Assembly: GCA_905211345.1 (NCBI GenBank)
Contig: CAJMAO010000015.1
Span: 1 to 24,343, forward strand
Direction of reading: 5' to 3'
DNA: 24,343 nt
From: an uncultured Prevotella sp.
GTDB taxonomy: Bacteria > Bacteroidota > Bacteroidia > Bacteroidales > Bacteroidaceae
A model generated the notes under the pieces. That model had not been told where the DNA came from. It ran no database searches and saw only the letters and a list, made by a program, of their open reading frames with translations. A program made the translations under genes and the position numbers. Below are positions 1-6,099 of the stretch, one piece after another (the first letter of the stretch is position 1; each line of letters starts with the position of its first letter).

Positions 1-384
1 GGCCTTGCCCGTAAGGTCGGTGCCCCACAGCCCGCCGAGCGGCTTCAGCACGACTATGTCGCAGTCGAGATAAAGCGCCTTACGCACCGTCACGGGCAGC
101 AGCGCGGCTATGAACAGTTTGGCGTAGGCGGTCATTGAAACGTAAGAGCAAGTGTCGGGAAACGCCTCAAGGGCCTTCCCGTCCAAGGCATAGAACGCCA
201 CGCGCTGCCCGTACTTGCGCTCCACTATGCCGCGCAGCGAGGTCCGGTCCGCGTCCGTAAGCCCGTTGTCGAGCACGTGCACCATTACGCCGCAACCTTT
301 GTTGCTCTCGAGCAGCGAGGTGAGCATCACCCCGCACTGCACAACGTAATTGGCGTCGGTGCAACAAACTATGTCCATATTCAT
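1..384 (-). CDS. GT8 family glycosyltransferase, 5' part only
   Basis: This is the first 128 codons of a glycosyltransferase that runs off the left edge. The translation starts MNMDIVCCTDANYV, typical of the N-terminal strand of family 8 retaining glycosyltransferases (LgtC or glycogenin-like), which use nucleotide sugars such as UDP-glucose or UDP-galactose. Residues 103-112 read ALYLDCDIVV, where D107-x-D109 is the expected metal and nucleotide-sugar binding DxD motif. A conserved tyrosine-alanine-lysine-leucine stretch precedes it at 87-90. The start at 384 was chosen because it keeps the first beta strand; a second ATG two codons later is also possible. A TATCTTTG promoter octamer lies 20 bp upstream. 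The gene is divergent from the GT2 gene at 605, so both may belong to a surface-polysaccharide locus extending left. The acceptor sugar cannot be told. Confidence 0.85.
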   Translation of the reverse strand, partial: MNMDIVCCTDANYVVQCGVMLTSLLESNKGCGVMVHVLDNGLTDADRTSLRGIVERKYGQRVAFYALDGKALEAFPDTCSYVSMTAYAKLFIAALLPVTVRKALYLDCDIVVLKPLGGLWGTDLTGKA

Positions 385-392
385 CTGTTATT

Positions 393-476
393 CTTATCTT
401 ATGCAAAGATAATGCAAGCGAGCGGAAAGTAAGTTTACTTACAATTTCCCGAGCGTAGCTTATCTTATGCAAAGAT
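393..476. repeat. Pair of 18-bp direct repeats (393-410 and 459-476)
   Basis: The 18-mer CTTATCTTATGCAAAGAT occurs twice without mismatch, 66 bp apart, in the divergent intergenic region between the GT8 and GT2 genes. The first copy carries the GT8 promoter octamer; in the second the octamer is broken (CAAAGATG). A small inverted repeat (GTAAG, TTTA, CTTAC) sits between them at about 429-442. It may be a duplicated promoter or operator. Confidence 0.6.
404..411 (-). promoter_or_regulatory. Bacteroidota -7 promoter element for the GT8 gene
   Basis: The minus strand reads TATCTTTG, an exact match to the Bacteroidota primary-sigma -7 consensus TAnnTTTG. It lies about 20 bp before the start codon at 384. 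It falls inside the first copy of an 18-bp direct repeat. The -33 element is not obvious. Confidence 0.6.
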
Positions 477-570
477 GGCAATAATATGCGAAAAACAAGA
501 AAAAAAGAACCGATTTCTGAAAAAGATGCAGATTATCAGGCGTAAAACTTTTTTTAAACATAAATTTCAA

Positions 571-578
571 TATCTTTG
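571..578 (+). promoter_or_regulatory. Bacteroidota -7 promoter element for the GT2 gene
   Basis: TATCTTTG matches TAnnTTTG exactly and ends 27 bp before the ATG at 605. This supports the ATG at 605 as the start rather than the upstream in-frame GTG at 590. A T-rich tract about 20 bp further up could hold the -33 element. Confidence 0.65.
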
Positions 579-604
579 CAAACAGCAAAGTGTATTTTCA
601 TTGT

Positions 605-1426
605 ATGGATAAAAACCTGGTATCAGTGGTAACGGTTTGCTTCAACGCTGGCAAAACAATACGCCGCACGATGGAAAGCGTGCTGGAGCAGACTTACCGC
701 CCGATGGAGTACATCGTAATCGACGGCAAATCGACCGACGAAACGATACAAATCGTGGCGCAAATGGCGTCCTTTTTCAAGGCAAAAGGCATCCTTTTGC
801 GCAGCCTGTCGGAACGAGACAAAGGAATATTCGACGCCATGAACAAGGGCGTGCGCATGGCCACGGGCCGCTGGATAAACTTCATGAACTCGGGCGACAT
901 ATTCTTAGCCAACGACACCGTGGAGCGCATGATCACGGCCGACATCGGCGACGACGTTAAAGTAGTCTACGGCGACTTCGTGCGCAAAAAGATGTACGCC
1001 ACGATACCCACCAAGGCCCACACGCCCGAGGACATACCGGCCCTCATGCCGTCGTGCCACCAAGCCATGTTCGTTGACACGGGCGAGATGAAAGCCCACC
1101 CCTTCGACCTGCAATACAGGCTCACGGCCGACTACAAGTTCATCTACGACCTGTACATGCGCGGCGGCAAGATGCTCTACAAGCCTGTCTACGTGACGCT
1201 CTACGACGCCGTCGAGGGCGTGTCGTCGACCAACAAGCTCGATGTATACCGCGAGTGCGCCCGCATACAGGGCGTGTACAACACGCTGAAATGGAAGCTG
1301 TCGTTCTTCAACGGCGCAATATCGGTGTTCACCGACCGCATGGTGCAGAGCATCGTCCCTACGTCGCTGCTGGTTAAAGCCAAGCAAATCAACAGGCGAA
1401 GGCTGGAGAACAGGCACAATAAATGA
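605..1426 (+). CDS. GT2 family glycosyltransferase (WcaE-like)
   Basis: This 273-residue protein is a GT-A fold inverting glycosyltransferase. The N-terminus VSVVTVCFNAGKTI (6-19) is the nucleotide-binding first strand. DGKSTDET at 40-47 is the usual uracil/ribose-contacting segment, DKGIFDAMNKG at 72-82 is the hallmark of the WcaE-like subgroup, and NSGD at 95-98 takes the place of the DxD metal site. No membrane segment is evident, so it probably works at the inner face of the membrane on a lipid-linked or surface polysaccharide. An in-frame GTG at 590 would add five residues, but it lies too close to the promoter and ATG 605 is preferred. The stop codon TGA at 1424-1426 is immediately followed by the first 74-bp palindromic repeat. 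The GT8 gene to the left is divergent. The sugar and acceptor are unknown. Confidence 0.88.
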   Translation: MDKNLVSVVTVCFNAGKTIRRTMESVLEQTYRPMEYIVIDGKSTDETIQIVAQMASFFKAKGILLRSLSERDKGIFDAMNKGVRMATGRWINFMNSGDIFLANDTVERMITADIGDDVKVVYGDFVRKKMYATIPTKAHTPEDIPALMPSCHQAMFVDTGEMKAHPFDLQYRLTADYKFIYDLYMRGGKMLYKPVYVTLYDAVEGVSSTNKLDVYRECARIQGVYNTLKWKLSFFNGAISVFTDRMVQSIVPTSLLVKAKQINRRRLENRHNK

Positions 1427-1500
1427 TTGTTCAACGCATGTTGCAAAAACACTTGTATTTTGCAACATGCGATGAACAAAATCGGTATTTTACACTGAAT
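1427..1500. repeat. 74-bp palindromic direct repeat, copy 1
   Basis: This copy fills exactly the space between the GT2 stop codon (ends 1426) and the stop codon of the convergent ATPase gene (1500-1502). It matches the copy at 2703-2776 at 68 of 74 positions by eye. It holds an inverted repeat with 22-base arms (TTGTTCAACGCATGTTGCAA and on, then its complement) that has one arm mismatch. The hairpin could act as a two-way terminator here. The last 20 bases are non-palindromic but conserved between copies. Confidence 0.85.
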
Positions 1501-2693
1501 CAATAAAGAAAGCCGAACAGCCAGAGCGGTATCTTGTTGCCGAAACCGGTCTCAATATCGTCGGCCACTATGTAAGCGTCAGCCACGCCTTCCACCTGCC
1601 GGCGTCCCTTGCCCCGACCCCCCACTTCAAACGTGTATTTACCATCAACAAGGAAGTCGCTCACGGGCGACACGCTGACATGGTGGCCGTACTTAAGCTG
1701 GTTGGCGAAGAACGTCTCCCTCACGTTGCCCGTGTTGACCTCGTGCGGCGCGAGGGCGTACATGAGGTTGGGATTCTCCAGATACAGCTTATCGGGCTTT
1801 TGCAGGCTGCTTATGCCCTTGGCGTCCTTTTGCAGGCATATCGCCAGCCCGCTGTCATCAAGAGCCTTGATGTATGAAAGCAACGAATTGCGCGACACGC
1901 CTATACGCTCGCTCAGTTTGCTTATATTAGGCGTGAACGGAGCCGACTCGGCCACGGCGTAAAGCAGCCTCTTGAGCTTCGCAGTAGCCGACACGTCGAC
2001 ACTGCGCAACTGCGGTATCTCAACGTCAATGATGAAATTGGCCACCTCGTTGATTCTCGAATAATACAAACCGGGCTGTTCGCGGTAGTAAGGGTAATAT
2101 CCCAAACGCAGGTATTCGCCGAAATACTTTAACGGCTTTACCTGCGCGACAATATCCATCGACGCGCTTACATGGCCGTGCAGGATGCCGTCAAGGGTCA
2201 TCGCGGGCAGGCTAAGGCCGCAATTTATGTTAAGATATTCGCGGAACGACAGCCCCTGCATGTCATAAACCACGGCTCTGCGGCTAAGGTCGGCCCGGGC
2301 GTTGAGTATCTCGAGCAGCGAGGAACCGGTGAAAACGATTTTCAACGAAGGAAAATCGTCGTAAATGTTCTTCACCTCGCGCGACCAGTCGGCATACCTG
2401 TGCACCTCGTCAAGGTAAAGCACTTTGCCGCCATGCTTGCTGAAATCGTCGGCAAGGTCATACAGCTTGTGCTCGCTGAACCAAATGTTATCCACGCTGA
2501 CATAAAGCACCGACCCGTCGGCAACTCCGTTTTTCTTAATGTGCTGGAGCATCAGCGTGGTCTTACCCACGCCGCGCGCCCCGCGCAGTCCTATCAGGCG
2601 CGCCCCCCACTCTATCTCATCGTCGATGCCGCGTATGAAACTTAAATCGACAGCGGCCAGCTTACGGTAAAACGTCTCGAATAATCTCTCCAT
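1500..2693 (-). CDS. AAA ATPase with DUF4143 (AAA_14-type) C-terminus
   Basis: This 397-residue protein belongs to the large family of AAA_14/DUF4143 ATPases that are common and highly variable in Bacteroidota and whose function is mostly unknown. Residues 38-45 (GARGVGKT) form the Walker A loop. Residues 91-98 (VLYLDEVH) form Walker B, and IVFTGSS at 119-125 is the sensor-like strand that follows. The C-terminal half (about 190-397) has the helical, DNA-binding-like and nuclease-fold-like layout of DUF4143, including an SKLSERIGVSRNSLLSYIKA stretch that resembles a winged helix. The reading frame stays open upstream to 2744, but that would translate the palindromic repeat, so the MERLFETF start at 2693 is preferred. 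The gene is bracketed by direct repeats at 1427-1500 and 2703-2776. Its promoter octamer lies inside the upstream repeat, which suggests self-control. No partner gene is evident. Confidence 0.85.
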   Translation of the reverse strand: MERLFETFYRKLAAVDLSFIRGIDDEIEWGARLIGLRGARGVGKTTLMLQHIKKNGVADGSVLYVSVDNIWFSEHKLYDLADDFSKHGGKVLYLDEVHRYADWSREVKNIYDDFPSLKIVFTGSSLLEILNARADLSRRAVVYDMQGLSFREYLNINCGLSLPAMTLDGILHGHVSASMDIVAQVKPLKYFGEYLRLGYYPYYREQPGLYYSRINEVANFIIDVEIPQLRSVDVSATAKLKRLLYAVAESAPFTPNISKLSERIGVSRNSLLSYIKALDDSGLAICLQKDAKGISSLQKPDKLYLENPNLMYALAPHEVNTGNVRETFFANQLKYGHHVSVSPVSDFLVDGKYTFEVGGRGKGRRQVEGVADAYIVADDIETGFGNKIPLWLFGFLY

Positions 2694-2702
2694 ATAACAT
2701 AA

Positions 2703-2776
2703 TTGTTCATCGCATGTTGCAAAAATACAAATATTTTGCAACATGCGATGAACAAAATCGGGATTTTACACTGAAT
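2703..2776. repeat. 74-bp palindromic direct repeat, copy 2, over the ATPase promoter
   Basis: The inverted repeat here is perfect: 22-base arms at 2703-2724 and 2734-2755 with a 9-base loop. It is followed by a 21-base conserved tail to 2776. The copy starts 10 bp upstream of the ATPase start codon and covers the likely promoter. Six mismatches separate it from copy 1; three adjacent ones are in the loop and only one is in an arm, so the arms are better conserved than the loop. Confidence 0.85.
2720..2727 (-). promoter_or_regulatory. Putative -7 promoter element for the ATPase gene
   Basis: The minus strand reads TATTTTTG, matching TAnnTTTG, 27 bp upstream of the ATPase start codon. It spans the inner end of the left arm and the loop of the palindrome. 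A protein binding the arms would therefore block this promoter. Confidence 0.45.
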
Positions 2777-2784
2777 AAAAACAA

Positions 2785-2820
2785 AAAATGCGGCCGACGC
2801 TAATGTGCCGACCGCATTTT
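2785..2820 (-). terminator. Rho-independent terminator of metG
   Basis: The arms 2785-2798 and 2807-2820 form a 14-bp stem (two G-U pairs in the minus-strand RNA) with an 8-base loop. A T-rich tract follows on the minus strand. It lies 22 bp beyond the metG stop codon. Confidence 0.85.
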
Positions 2821-2842
2821 ATTATCCTAATACAGACGTTTC

Positions 2843-4891
2843 TCAGCACACTTGGCTGCCTGGCTTGACGTCGGCCGAAGTGGTTATGACGCTCAGCGAG
2901 CCGTCGAAATCCTCGGCTGAGAGTATCATGCCTTGGCTCTCTATGCCCTTCAGGGTGCGCGGAGCAAGGTTGGCCACGAAGCATACACGCTTTCCTACGA
3001 GATCTTCGGGCTTGTAATACTTGGCTATGCCCGAAACGATGGTGCGGTCGTGGCCGCTGCCGTCATCGATGGTGAACTTCAGCAGCTTGTCGGCCTTCTT
3101 CACTTTCTCGCACGCCTTGACAAGGCCGACACGGACATCAATCTTCTCGAAGTCGTCGAAAGCTATCACGGGCTTCACGTCCTTGGCCTTATACTGCGCC
3201 TCGGCGTTGGCCTTCTTGGTGGCCTCGAGCTTGTCGAGCTGGTGCTGGATAACGTCGTCCTCTATCTTTTCGAACAGCAGTTCGGGCGCGGCCAGCCGGT
3301 GTCCTGCCTGCAAGAGGTCGACGGAGCCTAGCTGGTTCCAGTCGAACGAGTCTACGTTCAGCATCTTGCGCAGCTTCGCGCTGCTGAAGGGCAGGAACGG
3401 CTCGAAGGCTATCGCGAGGTTGGCCACGAGCTGGAGCGAGATGTTGAGGATGGTCTCCACGCGCTTCATGTCGGTCTTGGCCACCTTCCACGGCTCGCAG
3501 TCGGCTATGTACTTGTTGCCTATGCGGGCAAGGTTCATGGCCTCCTTCAGTGCGTCGCGGAACTTGAAGGCATCAAGCATGCGCTCCACGTTGGCCTTCA
3601 CGTCGTGGAACTCGGCTATAGTCTGGCGGTCGATGTCCTGTAGTTCGCCGCAGGCGGGCACCACGCCGTCCCAGTATTTCTTTGTAAGTTGCAGCGCGCG
3701 GTTTACGAAGTTGCCGTAAATGCCCACCAGCTCGCTGTTGTTTCTTTCCTGAAAATCTTTCCAAGTAAAGTTGTTGTCCTTTGTCTCAGGGGCGTTGGCC
3801 GTGAGCACGTAGCGCAGCACGTCCTGCTTTCCGGGCAGGTCCTCAAGATACTCGTGCAGCCATACGGCCCAGTTGCGCGACGTTGAAATCTTGTCGTTCT
3901 CAAGGTTGAGAAACTCGTTTGCCGGCACGTTGTCGGGCAGGATGTAGCCGCCGTGGGCCTTAAGCATCGAAGGGAATATGAGGCAGTGGAACACGATGTT
4001 GTCCTTGCCTATGAAGTGCACGAGGCGCGTCTCGGGGTCTTTCCACCACTTTTCCCACTCCTCGGGCAGTAGTTCCTTAGTGTTTGAGATGTAGCCTATC
4101 GGCGCGTCGAACCACACGTAGAGCACTTTTCCCTCGGCACCCTCCACGGGCACGGGTATTCCCCAGTCAAGGTCGCGCGTCATGGCGCGGGGCTGCAGGT
4201 CGAGGTCGAGCCACGACTTGCACTGGCCGTACACGTTGGGGCGCCACTCCTTGTGGCCTTCCAATATCCATTGCTTCAGCCAGTCTTGGTACTCGTTAAG
4301 CGGCAGGTACCAGTTCTTGGTCTCCTTCAACACGGGTTTCGAGCCGCTTATGGCGCTCACGGGGTTGATAAGTTCCGTAGGGTCGAGGTCAGAGCCGCAC
4401 TTCTCGCACTGGTCGCCGTAAGCCTTCGGGTTGTGGCAGTGGGGGCACTCGCCCGTGATGTAGCGGTCGGCAAGGAACTGCTTTGCCTCCTCGTCGTAAT
4501 ACTGCATCGACGTTTTCTCAACCAGCTTGCCCTCGTCATAGAGCTTCTTGAAGAAGGCCGAAGCCGTCTCAGCGTGCGTCTTCGAGGTGGTGCGGCTGTA
4601 TATGTCGAACGATATGCCGAAGTCGGCAAAGCTCTTTTTTATCATCGCGTGGTAGCGGTCAACCACCTGCTGGGGCGTTATGCCCTCCTTCTTGGCGCGT
4701 ATGGTGATTGGCACTCCGTGCTCATCGCTTCCGCAAATGAACTTAACGTCTTGTTTTTTCAGTCTCAGATAGCGCACGTAGATGTCGGCCGGCACGTACA
4801 CCCCGGCCAAATGGCCTATGTGCACCCCGCCGTTGGCGTAAGGCAGGGCGGCAGTGACGGTCGTGCGCTTATAGTTTCGCTTTTCTTCCAT
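2843..4891 (-). CDS. metG: Methionyl-tRNA synthetase
   Basis: MetRS charges tRNA-Met with methionine using ATP, in the cytoplasm. The 682-residue protein has the full layout of the long bacterial form. The class I HIGH signature is at 24-27 (ANGGVHIGHL). A zinc knuckle has cysteines at about 149, 152, 162 and 165 (CPHC, CEKC). The signature loop is KISTS at 334-338. An anticodon-binding helical domain runs from about 390 to 540. A C-terminal tRNA-binding (Arc1p/EMAP II-like) domain starts near 574 with FDDFEKIDVRVG, and in this family it also mediates dimerisation. The ATG at 4891 fits the family N-terminus (TTVTAALPYANG). The gene stands alone, with its own promoter octamer at 4938-4945 and a strong terminator at 2785-2820. 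Confidence 0.97.
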   Translation of the reverse strand: MEEKRNYKRTTVTAALPYANGGVHIGHLAGVYVPADIYVRYLRLKKQDVKFICGSDEHGVPITIRAKKEGITPQQVVDRYHAMIKKSFADFGISFDIYSRTTSKTHAETASAFFKKLYDEGKLVEKTSMQYYDEEAKQFLADRYITGECPHCHNPKAYGDQCEKCGSDLDPTELINPVSAISGSKPVLKETKNWYLPLNEYQDWLKQWILEGHKEWRPNVYGQCKSWLDLDLQPRAMTRDLDWGIPVPVEGAEGKVLYVWFDAPIGYISNTKELLPEEWEKWWKDPETRLVHFIGKDNIVFHCLIFPSMLKAHGGYILPDNVPANEFLNLENDKISTSRNWAVWLHEYLEDLPGKQDVLRYVLTANAPETKDNNFTWKDFQERNNSELVGIYGNFVNRALQLTKKYWDGVVPACGELQDIDRQTIAEFHDVKANVERMLDAFKFRDALKEAMNLARIGNKYIADCEPWKVAKTDMKRVETILNISLQLVANLAIAFEPFLPFSSAKLRKMLNVDSFDWNQLGSVDLLQAGHRLAAPELLFEKIEDDVIQHQLDKLEATKKANAEAQYKAKDVKPVIAFDDFEKIDVRVGLVKACEKVKKADKLLKFTIDDGSGHDRTIVSGIAKYYKPEDLVGKRVCFVANLAPRTLKGIESQGMILSAEDFDGSLSVITTSADVKPGSQVC

Positions 4892-4937
4892 AATCGGTTT
4901 TAATAAGACTAATGGGCCGGATTGGCCTAATATGGCG

Positions 4938-4945
4938 CAAAATTA
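4938..4945 (-). promoter_or_regulatory. -7 promoter element for metG
   Basis: The minus strand reads TAATTTTG (matches TAnnTTTG), 46 bp upstream of the metG start codon in an AT-rich gap. It is the same octamer as the one in front of the pectate lyase gene. Confidence 0.55.
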
Positions 4946-5029
4946 CTTAATTTTATCCTATTAACAGCTATAAGCATACTATTTTTATATTATACAAAAG
5001 CAAAGAACACACTCATTTACCTTCGTTTT

Positions 5030-5902
5030 TTATTCATTATCGCCTTTAGGCAGCTTTTGTGTTGTACGCTCAATATTCTTTTCATTGCCTGTCACACGCC
5101 GTTCCACCTTCTTAATATCCTCGGCCGCAGGCAAATCCTCAGGCTTTATTCCGCGCTGTCCCAACATCTGCCTCACGCTCCGGTTGTTTTGCACATGCTC
5201 TACGGTAATGTCCTTCTCTCCATACAAGTCTTTGTTTTCAACATTGTAGTTGGTCATTTCCGTGGCAAGATTTTTTGCCGCGATGGTCAATGCCGGCAGG
5301 AAGTCGGCCAACGGACGTGTTGATTTTATGCCAAGACGGCGCTTCATGTCCTCAGTGGTATTGCCACCGAACAAAGCCCTGTCTCCCTTCGAGCGTATGC
5401 GCCCGAAGCCTCTGTCGTCAACACCACGCTGGTAAATGTTCTGTGAAAGTTGTTTTTCTGAAGAACGAAGTTTGTCTCGAAAAGCAAGACGAGACAACTG
5501 CTTCAAATGTTCTTCTATCAGCTCCGCCCTGCGCGTCTGCACCGCGAAGTAGCCTTGGGCAAAAGCTATTTCTTCTTTCTTAGGGTCACCGTTCTGGGCG
5601 ATAAGATAACAGGCGTAACGAGTAAGCATGAAATCAGTCACCTCACGCTTGGCGCCTTTGGCAAGAGTTATCATTTTCGTGACTTCACGAAAATGATCGT
5701 CTACATTAACACCCTGCGACTTACATGAGTCAACCGCCCTACCTATGGCTACTTGAAAGTTTTCCCAACGGGCATAGCCTAAAACCGGTTGCAATTCGCG
5801 CGCAAACCATACTTCCACTTCTTCCTTGCCGTCATCGCTCTTTATAATATGCGTAATGTCGTCAAAAGCCTTTTTATAGGTGTTAATAAGTTGTATATCC
5901 AT
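5030..5902 (-). CDS. dinD: DNA damage-inducible protein D (DinD)
   Basis: The 290-residue protein matches DinD in length and layout. An N-terminal BRO-N-like domain (about 15-110) includes EVWFARELQPVLGYARWENF and DFMLTRYACYLIAQNGDP. It is followed by an AFAQGYFAVQTRRAELIEE helix and a charged C-terminus. In E. coli DinD is an SOS-induced protein reported to disassemble RecA filaments. Whether it is SOS-controlled here is not visible. The start at 5902 (MDIQLINTYKKAFDDI) agrees with the family. The transcription leader, between the promoter octamer at 5974-5981 and the start codon, carries a perfect 9-bp hairpin (5924-5954). The gene is single and convergent with nothing; metG lies downstream on the same strand after 138 bp. 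Confidence 0.88.
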   Translation of the reverse strand: MDIQLINTYKKAFDDITHIIKSDDGKEEVEVWFARELQPVLGYARWENFQVAIGRAVDSCKSQGVNVDDHFREVTKMITLAKGAKREVTDFMLTRYACYLIAQNGDPKKEEIAFAQGYFAVQTRRAELIEEHLKQLSRLAFRDKLRSSEKQLSQNIYQRGVDDRGFGRIRSKGDRALFGGNTTEDMKRRLGIKSTRPLADFLPALTIAAKNLATEMTNYNVENKDLYGEKDITVEHVQNNRSVRQMLGQRGIKPEDLPAAEDIKKVERRVTGNEKNIERTTQKLPKGDNE

Positions 5903-5923
5903 TGTTTTTAATATGTTAAAAAA

Positions 5924-5954
5924 GGAATCATACCACTCTTTCCTTTATGATTCC
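5924..5954 (-). promoter_or_regulatory. Inverted repeat in the dinD leader
   Basis: GGAATCATA (5924-5932) and TATGATTCC (5946-5954) are perfect 9-base arms around a 13-base loop. They lie between the promoter octamer and the dinD start codon. It could be an operator (possibly for the damage response) or an RNA hairpin. No T-run follows, so it does not look like a terminator. Confidence 0.5.
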
Positions 5955-5973
5955 ATCTTTTCATAAAACAATA

Positions 5974-5981
5974 CAAAGGTA
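5974..5981 (-). promoter_or_regulatory. -7 promoter element for dinD
   Basis: The minus strand reads TACCTTTG (matches TAnnTTTG), 71 bp upstream of the dinD start. The heptamer-repeat palindrome begins about 10 bp further upstream, where the -33 region would lie. Confidence 0.6.
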
Positions 5982-5990
5982 ATTAAAAAA

Positions 5991-6099
5991 TTAAGAGTTA
6001 AGAATTAAGAATTAAGAAAAATACATTTGTAAAATTATCCACAAAGCATATTTTCTTAATTCTTAACTCTTAACTCTTTTAACTCTTAATTCTTAATTA
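5991..6099. repeat. Heptamer-built palindromic repeat between pectate lyase and dinD
   Basis: The left arm (about 5991-6022) is made of tandem TTAAGAG/TTAAGAA units. The right arm (about 6048-6099) is made of the complementary TTAATTC/TTAACTC units, with extra copies. The right arm runs into the stop codon (TAA at 6097-6099) of the pectate lyase gene. The boundary CAAAGCATATTTTCTTAATT recurs, in one-base variant form and inverted, in the element at 11610-11717, so both belong to one family. The loop happens to contain TTATCCACA, a perfect DnaA 9-mer, at 6035-6043. Confidence 0.75.

Noticed and set aside
590..604. GTG start adding five residues to the GT2 protein
   Set aside because: It lies only 12 bp behind the promoter octamer, and the ATG at 605 begins the family N-terminus.
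905..1468. 187-codon minus-strand open frame opposite the GT2 gene
   Set aside because: It is the reverse of a well-supported glycosyltransferase gene and starts in the palindromic repeat.
2694..2744. Longer ATPase start adding 17 residues
   Set aside because: The extra residues would be translated from the palindromic repeat and lie upstream of the putative transcription start.
6035..6043. Perfect DnaA box TTATCCACA
   Set aside because: It is a single copy in the loop of a repeat, with no cluster around it, so an origin here is unlikely.
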